Shown here: piece after piece, positions 34,732 to 43,333 of the stretch
How the letters are laid out: every line of letters begins with the position of its first letter
Position numbering within the stretch: the first letter of the stretch is position 1
NCBI RefSeq assembly: GCF_011806575.1
Contig: NZ_JAATOO010000005.1
Location: 1-64,000 of the forward strand
Direction of reading: 5' to 3'
DNA: 64,000 nucleotides
Source of the DNA: Vibrio hepatarius
Lineage (GTDB): Bacteria; Pseudomonadota; Gammaproteobacteria; Enterobacterales; Vibrionaceae
Position numbers and translations under genes: made by a program
The notes under the pieces: generated by a model
Database searches by the model: none
Told to the model about the DNA's origin: nothing
What the model saw: only the letters and a program-made list of their open reading frames with translations

Positions 34732-36066
34732 TTAGAACCAGATTTCAGCTTCGACACCAAAGCGAGTTTCGTCACCTTTCGAGTCTTTAGCCCAAGCGTA
34801 ATCATCATCGCTAGAAGTCATGTAAGTTACGTATGGCTTGATTTGAGGGCGACCCCAGTAGTCAGCATTCACAGTGAACACAGGACCTAGAGTTGCAGTG
34901 ACGAACGACGTATCGTCTTTATCGCGTCCCCAAGCCGAACCGTCATCAAGCATTTCGTTTGCGTAAGTTAGCACGGCTTCCATACGGAAGTTGTCGTTAA
35001 TCTTGTATGATGGAGTCACACCAACGAATAGGCGCTGAACATCGTCTTGTCCCCAAACTTGACGGTCATCTTTGTTATCAAGAGCCCAGTAAACAAGCTC
35101 AGTACCAATCTGTAGGTTATCTGTAACGTTCGCAACACCGTAAGAAGTCAAAAAGATCGAACGATCACTTTCATTCCAACCACCGTTCCAAGAACCGAAG
35201 TTTACACCTTTGGTACCAGCTAAGCCTTCACCGTAAGTCAATGCAGTTAGGGACCAGCCATCAAAACCATAGTAGCTTGTAGAGTAAGTGACAGAAACAC
35301 CCACACCATCGTCTGCTGCATTTGTTGAAGAATCAACGTTGGTTCTAGTCATGTACTTAACGTCGAAGTCAAACTTACCACCTAGACCTTCCACGCCGTA
35401 CATGTAAAGGTCAACAGAAGTCATTGTTTTGCTACTTCCATTATCGTCTAAATTATCATTCTTACAGTTGAGTGTAGCGGTACCGACAGTACAGTAACCA
35501 TCACCAGCGTCAGCAGAAACAACCGCTAAGCCCATGTTGTCGTGTTGGATACCACCGCCCAGACCAGAAGATTGTTTCCAGTACTCTTTTGTAATGATAC
35601 CTGCTTGGCGGTTTAGGTAACGTTGACCTGCCCAAATACTTGTGCCTTCCGCGAAGAAAGAGAGATCGCCCAATTCTACATACGCTTCTTTGAATTCGAA
35701 CTCACCAGACTGTAGGTGTCCTTCGTTACCACCTGAAGAGGTGTAGAAACCACGGCCATTACCGCCTTCGTGGTTACCGTATTCCGTTTTTAGGACGTAT
35801 TTAGACCATGATCCATTCTCGTAATTGTCACCACGAGACACCGTGAATTCAACTTGATTAGGGTTTCCTGAAAATGCTGCACCTGCTGCGCGGTAGTCAC
35901 GGCGGTGAGCCCAAGTCTCACCAGTATCTAACGACTCACCTACGTTGTATAGCAGGTGGCCATAACCGTTGACTTGCCATCCTTGTTGAACTTTATCGTC
36001 TGCCTGAGCAGCACCAATAGCTAGTGTAGAGATCACTGCTGCAGCAACTATGCTTACTTTTTTCAT
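34732..36066 (-). CDS. lamB: Maltoporin
   Basis: A 444-residue outer-membrane porin with an 18-strand barrel pattern. A signal peptide (residues 1-22, AQA) is followed by the LamB start WQVNGYGHLLYNVG. Visible marks are HRRDYRAAG, EFKEAYVELGDL, WAGQRYLNRQAG and the C-terminal aromatic RFGVEAEIWF needed for outer-membrane insertion. It passes maltodextrins into the periplasm. GGAG lies six bases before the ATG. Upstream (36200-36330) lie several MalT boxes shared with the divergent glgX gene. Confidence 0.95.
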   Translation of the reverse strand: MKKVSIVAAAVISTLAIGAAQADDKVQQGWQVNGYGHLLYNVGESLDTGETWAHRRDYRAAGAAFSGNPNQVEFTVSRGDNYENGSWSKYVLKTEYGNHEGGNGRGFYTSSGGNEGHLQSGEFEFKEAYVELGDLSFFAEGTSIWAGQRYLNRQAGIITKEYWKQSSGLGGGIQHDNMGLAVVSADAGDGYCTVGTATLNCKNDNLDDNGSSKTMTSVDLYMYGVEGLGGKFDFDVKYMTRTNVDSSTNAADDGVGVSVTYSTSYYGFDGWSLTALTYGEGLAGTKGVNFGSWNGGWNESDRSIFLTSYGVANVTDNLQIGTELVYWALDNKDDRQVWGQDDVQRLFVGVTPSYKINDNFRMEAVLTYANEMLDDGSAWGRDKDDTSFVTATLGPVFTVNADYWGRPQIKPYVTYMTSSDDDYAWAKDSKGDETRFGVEAEIWF

Positions 36067-36215
36067 TGTTAACTCCGTTTAGGGTTTCTTATTCTTTTTT
36101 ACGCTCTCCCCCGATACATCCCGAAAAGGCAGCTACAGGTGGTAAAAAGAGAGGTAAGACGAGACGTGGGCTAAGCCCTTGTCTCCATTTGTTTCAACGG
36201 TGGCCAGATTACTGA

Positions 36216-36328
36216 GGGAGGAGGATTTCTACTTCCTCCGGATGAAAAATAATTCAGGGGGATGAGAAAGGAGGAGAAAGTTAACCGAACAAGATATTAG
36301 TGCGATTAATCACAGTTCTGAGGAGGAG
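36216..36328. promoter_or_regulatory. Cluster of MalT boxes between lamB and glgX
   Basis: GGGAGGAGG (36216-36224), the reverse-oriented CTTCCTCCG (36232-36240), GGGGATGAG (36258-36266), AAGGAGGAG (36268-36276) and GAGGAGGAG (36320-36328) all approach the MalT consensus GGGGAKGAGG. A half-good CRP-like site with a perfect TCACA lies at 36303-36316. The arrangement supports co-activation of lamB-malM and possibly glgX by MalT with maltotriose, with catabolite control. Confidence 0.7.
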
Positions 36329-36440
36329 TAGACGGTTTTTATTAATTTTCTGCTCAACAAAATGCCAAATAGCTCAAATTTTTTTCTAAAAACGTCTTAT
36401 TTCTGTAATAAAATTACATTTACAATTTTTTATAAGGCGC

Positions 36441-36469
36441 TTGACCTGATGCAAACAAAACTATTTACT
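36441..36469 (+). promoter_or_regulatory. Candidate sigma-70 promoter of glgX
   Basis: TTGACC (36441-36446), a 17-base spacer and TTTACT (36464-36469), about 35 bases before the glgX start. Confidence 0.5.
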
Positions 36470-36503
36470 AAAGCCTCACTACAAGGAAAATAATATTTAT
36501 AGA

Positions 36504-38486
36504 GTGATGAATATGCAGCGCTCACATCCCTATCCTCAAGGCGCAACACTGAATCAAGACGGGTGTAATTTTTCGATTTATGCTCCCGGTGCGCCAAATA
36601 TCCAGCTGGCCATTTTTGATCAGCATGGCGATTTTCAGAGCTATCCGCTTGCGAATGAATATGCGGGGATAAAACACACTTTCATCCCTGGAGTGACCGC
36701 TGGCACCAAATACGCTTACATCGTTGAGAAAGATGGTAAGCCGCATTTGATTTCCGACCCATATGCCAAAGCGATTTCCCGACCGCTTCACTACACATTA
36801 CCTTTCGACTCTGCAAAGAGCTTTAAACTTGCCGAATGTGTGGTGGTCGATGATTATTTTGATTGGCAAGGTATCGAACGCCCTCGCCGTCCTCGCGAAG
36901 AGATGGTATTGTTTGAAACCCATGTGAAAGGCGTTTCCAAGCTCAACCCGAGTGTTCCTGAGCACCAACAAGGTCGCTACCTAGGCTTAGTCAGCGACGC
37001 GATGATCGAGTTTTACAAGCAGCAGAACATCAACACTCTGCAGCTACTGCCGATTGCGGCTTGTATGCATGAGCCACATTTGCTCAAAATGGACAAGGTC
37101 AACTACTGGGGTTACAACCCATACTTGTTTATGGTACCCGACCCTAGATACGCAGAATCTGACGCGGTAAATGAGCTAAAAACGGCGATCCGCGAACTGC
37201 ATAGACACGGTATTGAAGTGATTCTGGACGTCGTCTATAACCACACCGCTGAGGGTGGTGCAGACGGTCCGGTATTTAACCTAAAAGCCCTCGACCAGCA
37301 CTACTACCTCAAACACGGACGCCACTTTGCCAATTATACTGGTTGTGGCAATACTGTTGACCTCTCATACCAACCTAGCCTCAACCTAGTGATGGATACG
37401 CTGCGTTACTGGGTCAATGAATATAAGGTCGATGGTTTCCGTTTTGACCTCGCCGCAACCTTGGGCCGTCACGGTGACCATTTCAGCCAAGACGCCGGAT
37501 TCTTCAAAGCCGTCGCTCAAGATCCTGTGCTGAGAGACGTTAAATTGATAGCTGAGCCTTGGGACATCGGTCCAAACGGCTACCAAGTGGGTAACTTCCC
37601 GTTTGGTTGGAACGAGTGTAACGATAGACTACGCGACATCACCCGTAGCTTCTGGCGTGGCGACCAAGGTTTTCTCAAAGAGTTTGCCACCCGTATTATG
37701 GGCTCACGTGACCTTTACAGCGCCGCAAACTGGCCATACAAACTAACGGTCAACTACATCACCTACCACGATGGTTTCTGCATGCAGGACCTTGTCTCTT
37801 ACAAGAACAAGCACAACGAAGCCAACGGCGAGCATAACCGTGATGGCCACGGCGACAACCGCTCCGACAATTACGGCGTGGAAGGTGAAACCGAAAACCA
37901 AACAATCATTGAGAAACGAGAAAAGCAGAAACGCAATTTTATCGCGAGCCTGCTGTTTGCTTTCGGTATTCCACACGTGCTCACCGCCGATGTTCTGTCG
38001 CACACGCAACGTGGTAACAACAATGCCTACTGTCAAGACAACGAGATCAGTTGGCTTGATTGGCACATGACGCCACAGAAAGAGTGCTTTAAAGAGTGGT
38101 TGGCGCAGATGGTCAAAGCTCGTCAGACCTACATGGTGCCGTTTATTCGTGCATTCAGTGGCGAAAAACGTAACGACAACCGCATCTTCTGGCGTCGACT
38201 CGATGGCAGTTTCATGGAGCACGAAGACTGGAACATGCTGAGCTCTGTGGCGCTGCATTTAGGTTTAGGCAAAAACGGCGATGAGTTGTTCTACTGCATT
38301 AACCAAACCAATGCCCCTGCCCGATTCACGCTACCAAGCGATGCGAATCAGGAATGGGTGATGATTTGTAATACAGACTCTCACGAACTGCACCAAAGTA
38401 TCGACCACAAACAGGTCTTAGTAGCTCCGGCATCTATCGCGATTTTCCACGCCAAATCGTGGGCATCGTACGCGGTGATTTGGTAA
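36504..38486 (+). CDS. glgX: Glycogen/maltodextrin debranching enzyme GlgX
   Basis: A 660-residue GH13 isoamylase-type enzyme that hydrolyses alpha-1,6 branches in limit dextrins. The start is GTG at 36504 or ATG at 36507/36513. An N-terminal CBM48-like domain (about 8-105) precedes the barrel with VNYWGYNPYLFMVPD, ILDVVYNHTAEGG, the nucleophile in GFRFDLAAT (about 314), the acid/base in LIAEPWDIG (about 351) and YITYHDGF (about 419). Where relatives usually read a Gly-Asp-Glu-Phe-Gly loop before GNNNAYCQDNEISWLDW, this protein has TADVLSHTQR, which may alter subsite contacts. Its setting beside lamB-malM suggests processing of imported branched dextrins. Confidence 0.92.
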   Translation: MMNMQRSHPYPQGATLNQDGCNFSIYAPGAPNIQLAIFDQHGDFQSYPLANEYAGIKHTFIPGVTAGTKYAYIVEKDGKPHLISDPYAKAISRPLHYTLPFDSAKSFKLAECVVVDDYFDWQGIERPRRPREEMVLFETHVKGVSKLNPSVPEHQQGRYLGLVSDAMIEFYKQQNINTLQLLPIAACMHEPHLLKMDKVNYWGYNPYLFMVPDPRYAESDAVNELKTAIRELHRHGIEVILDVVYNHTAEGGADGPVFNLKALDQHYYLKHGRHFANYTGCGNTVDLSYQPSLNLVMDTLRYWVNEYKVDGFRFDLAATLGRHGDHFSQDAGFFKAVAQDPVLRDVKLIAEPWDIGPNGYQVGNFPFGWNECNDRLRDITRSFWRGDQGFLKEFATRIMGSRDLYSAANWPYKLTVNYITYHDGFCMQDLVSYKNKHNEANGEHNRDGHGDNRSDNYGVEGETENQTIIEKREKQKRNFIASLLFAFGIPHVLTADVLSHTQRGNNNAYCQDNEISWLDWHMTPQKECFKEWLAQMVKARQTYMVPFIRAFSGEKRNDNRIFWRRLDGSFMEHEDWNMLSSVALHLGLGKNGDELFYCINQTNAPARFTLPSDANQEWVMICNTDSHELHQSIDHKQVLVAPASIAIFHAKSWASYAVIW

Positions 38487-38516
38487 AGGCTTACGTTATA
38501 TCCCCCAACTTCATCT

Positions 38517-38540
38517 AAAAAGGCACACTGTGCCTTTTTT
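38517..38540 (+). terminator. Intrinsic terminator of glgX
   Basis: AAAAAGGCAC / GTGCCTTTTTT with a three-base loop and T-run. Confidence 0.92.
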
Positions 38541-38669
38541 ATTGGCATATCTTACATTTAGCCGCAACTTGTCTTGAATTGGTGCTAAATAGCCTGAACA
38601 ATACAAACGTCCTATGACTTTTATCCACCTAACAAACAGGCCGAGCGACACCGCTTTCAGGAACAAGGT

Positions 38670-39536
38670 ATGCCAGACAAGATTTCCACCACTGCGCTTG
38701 CAAAGCTACGTTCAATTGAACCTAAGCAATTGTTCGCAGAGCTAAAGACTGCGGGTTACATTAATCGTGCAGAAGATAGCTGGGTTCTCACCGAACTCGG
38801 GGCAAAGTTTGGTGGAGAGTATGTCGAGCACGCCAAATTCGGCAAGTTTATCGTCTGGCCAGAGAATCTACTCATTGACTCCAGCGCCACCAGCGGCAAA
38901 ACACTAAGCGCGACACAAATCGGTGAGCGCTTTGACCTCAACGCAAAAAAGATCAATCAACTGCTACAAGAACTCGGCTGGATAAACCGTAGCAAAAACG
39001 GCTGGCAAGTGAGTAATTCCGGTCTCACTGTCGGCGGTTACCAGCGCGAAGACAAAGAGAGCAACCAGCAGTTTGTTGTTTGGCACGACTCCATCGTTCG
39101 CAATAAGCGCCTAAAACAATCTGTATTGGAGTTCTCCGGGCACGATGCAGAGGTGCATGCCACCGACAAGTCAATTTCCAGTTTCAGACAAAAATTCGAA
39201 GCCAAACACCGCACACTTGACGGTCATTATGTTCGCTCCAAAGGCGAGCTGATCATCGATAACTGGTTATACATGAACGGCATTGTGCACGCCTATGACC
39301 GACAACTGCCCATCGAGCAAGACGTTCTGAGTGATTTCTACTTACCGCAAGGCAAAGTTTATCTGCAATTTTGGGGCAAAGACAACGGCACCATATCCGA
39401 TAAAGAACGCGAGCAAATCAGGTCAATCTACCAAACGCACCAGTTTGAACTCATCGAAGTATTCCCAGAAGAGATCGAGCAACTGGATAACGTATTACCG
39501 CCAAAGCTGCGTGAGTACGGCATTAAAGCTTACTGA
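38670..39536 (+). CDS. Tandem winged-helix protein with PD-(D/E)XK-like C-terminal domain
   Basis: A 288-residue cytoplasmic protein of unknown role. Two copies of a small winged-helix-like unit can be aligned by eye: residues about 15-70 (LFAELKTAGYINRAEDSWVL, then GGEY and FIVWPENLL) and about 80-140 (INQLLQELGWINRSKNGWQV, then VGGYQ and FVVWHDSI). Residues about 180-288 resemble a PD-(D/E)XK nuclease core: RSKGELIIDNWLY, then SDFYLPQGKVYLQFWGK. The position where relatives carry the metal-binding Glu reads Gln, so catalysis may be lost. Automatic annotation of such Vibrio proteins as glycerol kinase is not supported; no kinase motif is present. Confidence 0.6.
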   Translation: MPDKISTTALAKLRSIEPKQLFAELKTAGYINRAEDSWVLTELGAKFGGEYVEHAKFGKFIVWPENLLIDSSATSGKTLSATQIGERFDLNAKKINQLLQELGWINRSKNGWQVSNSGLTVGGYQREDKESNQQFVVWHDSIVRNKRLKQSVLEFSGHDAEVHATDKSISSFRQKFEAKHRTLDGHYVRSKGELIIDNWLYMNGIVHAYDRQLPIEQDVLSDFYLPQGKVYLQFWGKDNGTISDKEREQIRSIYQTHQFELIEVFPEEIEQLDNVLPPKLREYGIKAY

Positions 39537-39540
39537 GGCG

Positions 39541-40443
39541 CTATACAAATTCGTTTTGCTGCTCGGTTGAGGTTAACCAGCCGACGAGATTGGCAACTTT
39601 GGCGTTGTCATTGTCACTGTGTGACATCAGGTAATATCCGTTGCCTGACGACACCACTTCATCAAAGGGTTGTATGACCCGCTTGAGTTTTAAGTCTTGC
39701 TCAGCCAACGTCAAATCCCCAATTGCAATCCCATAACCGAGCTGCGCCGCATTCATCGCCTGATCGAGCGTGGCAAAGGTCTGGTTGGTTTTTCCTTTCA
39801 GTTTTGGTAACCCACAGGCATTAAGCCACAGTTGCCAGTCCGATTGTTCTTGGTTGGCGTGCAGCCAGGTAAATCGGTCAAGTAAAGACTCATCCTCTTG
39901 CTCAGACGCCAAACGTTGCTTTTGCCAAAGTTGTGGCGAACATATCGGCGCGAGTTTTTCTTCAAACAACAACGCTTGCTGAACATTTTTGGTTTTGCTT
40001 GGTTTGCCATACATCACCACCACATCGAAACTATCAAAGTTAGGAATGGGTTGGTGCTTGGTGGTAGAGGTCAGCTCAACATTGATATCGGGATACACTT
40101 GCTGAAAACTCGCCAAACGAGCAAGAATCCAACTGGTAATACAGCTAGGTGCGTTTAGCTTGATCCGGTTTGCGCCTTCAGACACCTCACGCACCGCGCT
40201 TTGAAGACGTTTGATGATGTCTTCCGCCATCGGTACAAACTTGTCCCCCTCAGGGGTTAACGCCAACCCTCGAGCCTGACGATAAAACAGCATCGCGCCG
40301 ATGATTGACTCCAACGCTTGTATCTGACGGCTGATCGCACCTTGCGTCATGTTCAACTTCTCTGCCGCATGGGTAAAGTTAAGGTGCTCAGCGGTTGCTA
40401 AGAACGCTTGTAAGTTTTTTGTAGAAGGCAATCGACTATTCAT
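39541..40443 (-). CDS. LysR-family transcriptional regulator (GcvA-like)
   Basis: A 300-residue regulator. The N-terminal helix-turn-helix is FLATAEHLNFTHAAEKLNMT followed by QGAISRQIQALE (about 14-45). The C-terminal effector domain begins about residue 92 with LNAPSCITSWILARL. It is divergent from the aminotransferase/binding-protein pair at 40598-42471, and by the usual LysR logic it probably controls that pair. It ends four bases after the unrelated plus-strand gene, so the two are convergent with almost no space and no clear terminator. Confidence 0.9.
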   Translation of the reverse strand: MNSRLPSTKNLQAFLATAEHLNFTHAAEKLNMTQGAISRQIQALESIIGAMLFYRQARGLALTPEGDKFVPMAEDIIKRLQSAVREVSEGANRIKLNAPSCITSWILARLASFQQVYPDINVELTSTTKHQPIPNFDSFDVVVMYGKPSKTKNVQQALLFEEKLAPICSPQLWQKQRLASEQEDESLLDRFTWLHANQEQSDWQLWLNACGLPKLKGKTNQTFATLDQAMNAAQLGYGIAIGDLTLAEQDLKLKRVIQPFDEVVSSGNGYYLMSHSDNDNAKVANLVGWLTSTEQQNEFV

Positions 40444-40597
40444 TTTTGCATCTTAAGCCATGTTATTTTTGCATGCCTATTATGTCTTAATTTCGATTCA
40501 TTATTAAATTCATTTTGACTAGATTAACAATTAACCCCGTTAAAGATGAATTTTATTTCATTCACGTCGATTTATAAGTCATACAAAAGGATTTTCA

Positions 40598-41683
40598 ATG
40601 GGTTCACTTGCAGACAAATTAGCGCCTGAGAGCATAAAAAAATTAATACCTTATCAATCTGCACGTCGCATAGGAGGCTCAGGAAGACTGTGGCTCAACG
40701 CAAACGAACTCGAACAGTCCATCGCGTTCAGTGAGCAACAGTCCGATTACAACCGCTACCCAGACTTTCTTCCCCATGAGATTGCCAGCGCATACCAACA
40801 ATACTGCCAAACTCAGCAACCCGTACTTGCGGTACGAGGCGCAGATGAAGCGATTGATCTACTCATTCGCACTTTCTGTAAACCGGGTACGGACAGCATT
40901 GCTATCTGCTCACCGACTTACGCGATGTATGAGTTCTGCGCCGAATCTCTAGCAGTCGAGACCATCGACGTACCTTTGCTCGCGCCAGACTTTGCGTTGG
41001 ATGTAGACGGCGTAGTCAAAGCCGCGAAACGAGCAAACATCGTTTTTCTTTGTTCGCCAAACAACCCGACGGGGCAACTGTTGAACAAAGCTCAGGTCAA
41101 CGAGATCTTAGAGCAAACCAAACAAGACGCGCTGGTGGTGGTCGACGAAGCCTACATCGAATTCGAACTGGCACAGAACGTGGTGAGCTTAATCGACCAA
41201 TATCCGAATCTCGTGGTGATTCGTACCCTGTCAAAAGCGTTCGGCTTGGCAGCGGTAAGATGTGGGTTTATCGTCGCGGCGCAAGAGGTGATGGACTACG
41301 TGATGAAGCTGATTCCACCGTATCCAATGCCTGACAGCTCGGCAGAAATCGTTCTTAAGGCATTAAGCGAGCAGGGATTAGCGAAAGTCGCGGCCAGCAC
41401 GCAGGCACTTATCGAGACCAAGCAACGCTTTATCAACAATATTAAAGAACTGCCTTGGATAGAGACTCTCTATCCTTCAGCAACAAACTTTGTTTTAATT
41501 CGTACACACGCGGATGTTGATCTGTTTAGTTACTTAGCTGAACAAGGGATTGTGACGCGCAATCAGGCTCATGAGCCGAGTCTGAAACACTGTGTTCGTA
41601 TCACTATCGGCTCTGAACAGAGCATGCAAGAAGTCGCTCAAACTATCTGTAACTACAGCAAAACGCAGACAACATCGAAGTAA
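40598..41683 (+). CDS. PLP-dependent aminotransferase, histidinol-phosphate aminotransferase-like
   Basis: A 361-residue fold-type I aminotransferase of the HisC subfamily. Marks are LWLNANELEQ (about 31-40), YNRYPDF, RGADEAIDLLIRTFC, FLCSPNNPTG (about 153-162), VVDEAYIEF and the PLP lysine in RTLSKAFGLAAVRCGF (about 218). It is unlikely to be the only HisC, since the his operon is not here. The adjacent amino-acid binding protein (14 bases downstream) and divergent LysR suggest a catabolic or specialised amino-acid transaminase (inference). Confidence 0.85.
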   Translation: MGSLADKLAPESIKKLIPYQSARRIGGSGRLWLNANELEQSIAFSEQQSDYNRYPDFLPHEIASAYQQYCQTQQPVLAVRGADEAIDLLIRTFCKPGTDSIAICSPTYAMYEFCAESLAVETIDVPLLAPDFALDVDGVVKAAKRANIVFLCSPNNPTGQLLNKAQVNEILEQTKQDALVVVDEAYIEFELAQNVVSLIDQYPNLVVIRTLSKAFGLAAVRCGFIVAAQEVMDYVMKLIPPYPMPDSSAEIVLKALSEQGLAKVAASTQALIETKQRFINNIKELPWIETLYPSATNFVLIRTHADVDLFSYLAEQGIVTRNQAHEPSLKHCVRITIGSEQSMQEVAQTICNYSKTQTTSK

Positions 41684-41697
41684 ATAAGGGAATAACT

Positions 41698-42471
41698 ATG
41701 AAAAAACTACTTAGCGTACTGGCTTGTTCAACCATTCTTTTCGCTGCGCCGAGCATGGCCAAAACGGTCAGACTGGCTTCAGATTTTACCTATCCACCGT
41801 TTAACTACATGGACGCAAGCGGCAATCCAGCGGGTTTTGATATCGAAATCGCTGACGCGCTATGCCAAGAAGCTAAGCTGGAATGTACTTGGGTTTCACA
41901 GAGCTGGGATTCTCTCATTCCTGCACTGATGGCACACAAATCCGATGTCATCATGGCGTCGATGCGTATCACTGAAGAGCGTAAAAAACGAGTACTGTTC
42001 ACCGACAAGTACTACCAAACCCCTGCGCGCTTTGTTGCTAACAGCGAGCAAAAGCTAGTGATCAGCAAAGAAGGTTTGAAAGACAAAGTCATCGGCGTAC
42101 AAACCGGCACTATCCACGACCGTTACGTGACGGATATGTTTGGTGATGTGGCAGATATCAAGCGTTACGCAGGTCAGGATGAAGTGTACATTGATATGAA
42201 AAACGGCCGTCTGGATGCAACATTCGGTAACTCAGACCAACTCGCTCTGGCATTCCTAGACAAAGAAATTGGTAAAGGCTTCGAGTTTGTGGGTGACGCG
42301 GTGACAGACAAAGCGTACATCGGTGAAGGTACAGCGCTGGCGCTTAGACAGAAAGATAAGGCACTGGCAGAGAAATTTAACCAAGCCATCGAAGCAATTC
42401 GCGCCAACGGAACATACGATAAGATCGCAAGCAAGTACTTCACGTTCGATATCTACGGTGAAGAACTATAA
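41698..42471 (+). CDS. Periplasmic amino-acid-binding protein (ArgT/HisJ family), orphan
   Basis: A 257-residue type-II periplasmic binding protein. The signal peptide (1-21, SMA) is followed by KTVRLASDFTYPPFNYMDASG, the opening of the family. GFDIEIADALC, SWDSLIPAL, MASMRITEERKKRVLFTD and AFGNSDQLAL-type hinge segments (here ATFGNSDQLAL) also fit. It probably binds a cationic amino acid. No permease or ATPase gene follows; a terminator does, so the protein must share a transporter encoded elsewhere or act as a sensor. It is co-transcribed with the aminotransferase. Confidence 0.88.
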   Translation: MKKLLSVLACSTILFAAPSMAKTVRLASDFTYPPFNYMDASGNPAGFDIEIADALCQEAKLECTWVSQSWDSLIPALMAHKSDVIMASMRITEERKKRVLFTDKYYQTPARFVANSEQKLVISKEGLKDKVIGVQTGTIHDRYVTDMFGDVADIKRYAGQDEVYIDMKNGRLDATFGNSDQLALAFLDKEIGKGFEFVGDAVTDKAYIGEGTALALRQKDKALAEKFNQAIEAIRANGTYDKIASKYFTFDIYGEEL

Positions 42472-42492
42472 TTGTTAGCTTCTTAAGACAAC

Positions 42493-42518
42493 AAAAAGCC
42501 CCGACACGGGGCTTTTTT
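42493..42518. terminator. Intrinsic terminator after the binding-protein gene
   Basis: GCCCCG / CGGGGC with an ACA loop, A-run before and TTTTTT after; it also faces the convergent yccF. Confidence 0.93.
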
Positions 42519-42543
42519 ATTGGTTTGAATTTGGTTGATTCAA

Positions 42544-42972
42544 TTAGCGTGGGTAGCGTGCCATCGCCGCTTCTTCTTTAGACACCACCGCTTTACCGAT
42601 TGGTGCTAGCGAAATGTACGCCAGTTTTAGATGCTGCAGCGCAAACGGAATACCGATGATGGTAACGAAACACGCCACCGCAGAAAAAATATGGCCAATT
42701 GCCAGCCAGATACCGGCTAAAAGAAACCAAATTACATTACCGATGAATCCCAGCGCACCCGTGCCGATGTCTTTGCGGCGGGTGAGTTCATCGCGTTCAA
42801 TCACTTCTTGACCGAATGGGAAGAACGAAAAGTTACCCATGACAAAACACGCACGCCCCCAAGGGATGCCGATGATACTGACAAATGCAAGCAGACCGAA
42901 GAACCACCACATCAGTCCCATTACAACGCCGCCACACAGAAACCAAATAATATTTCCGAGTACTCTTAACAC
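42544..42972 (-). CDS. yccF: YccF-family inner-membrane protein
   Basis: A 142-residue protein made of two repeats of a YccF domain: LGNIIWFLCGGVVMGLMWW at about 5-23 and IGNVIWFLLAGIWLAIGH at about 77-94. Each is followed by an FVSIIGIPWG/FVTIIGIPFA segment. The internal duplication is visible by eye and is normal for the family, whose function is unknown. It lies downstream of the ABM-domain gene by 20 bases and may be co-transcribed with it. Confidence 0.88.
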   Translation of the reverse strand: MLRVLGNIIWFLCGGVVMGLMWWFFGLLAFVSIIGIPWGRACFVMGNFSFFPFGQEVIERDELTRRKDIGTGALGFIGNVIWFLLAGIWLAIGHIFSAVACFVTIIGIPFALQHLKLAYISLAPIGKAVVSKEEAAMARYPR

Positions 42973-42992
42973 CTTACTACTCCTTAACGAAT

Positions 42993-43286
42993 TTAGCTGT
43001 AGACCGATTCGTAGTGTTCTACAGTTGGGAATGGATCATAAAAATGATGTAAAAGCGCTTTCCATTCCTGATATTCCGCCGATTGCCTAAAACCTTGTTC
43101 ATGGTCGGCTAATGTTTCCCAGTTTACCAATAAAACATAGCGACTGGGCTTTTCAATACAATGTTGTAACTGGTGTGACACATACCCTTTCATCGAGGCG
43201 ATGATCGCCTGCGCTTTGGCAAAATTGTGCTCAAATTCTTGTTCTAAACCCGGCTTCACGTCCAATATCGCCACTTCTAGTATCAT
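42993..43286 (-). CDS. Antibiotic biosynthesis monooxygenase (ABM)-domain protein
   Basis: A 97-residue single ABM domain of the ferredoxin-like dimeric alpha/beta barrel type. Family features are ILEVAILDVKPGLEQEFE at the N-terminus, the central SRYVLLVNWETLADHEQGFR and the C-terminal WKALLHHFYDPFPTVEHYE. Members act as small monooxygenases or heme/quinone-modifying enzymes, but most are uncharacterised. No partner gene indicates a substrate. Confidence 0.82.
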   Translation of the reverse strand: MILEVAILDVKPGLEQEFEHNFAKAQAIIASMKGYVSHQLQHCIEKPSRYVLLVNWETLADHEQGFRQSAEYQEWKALLHHFYDPFPTVEHYESVYS

Positions 43287-43333
43287 GTGTTTTCCTTAAC
43301 CCCAGATGAATATCTTTACATTAGGTGAATATC

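Noticed and set aside
36164..36188. Possible riboswitch-like hairpin in the lamB leader (GAGAC...GTCTC with GGGC/GCCC)
   Set aside because: It is a single imperfect hairpin without a recognisable aptamer.
38670..39536. Calling this protein a glycerol kinase
   Set aside because: No FGGY kinase motif is present and it is about half the length of glycerol kinase; winged-helix and nuclease-like features fit better.
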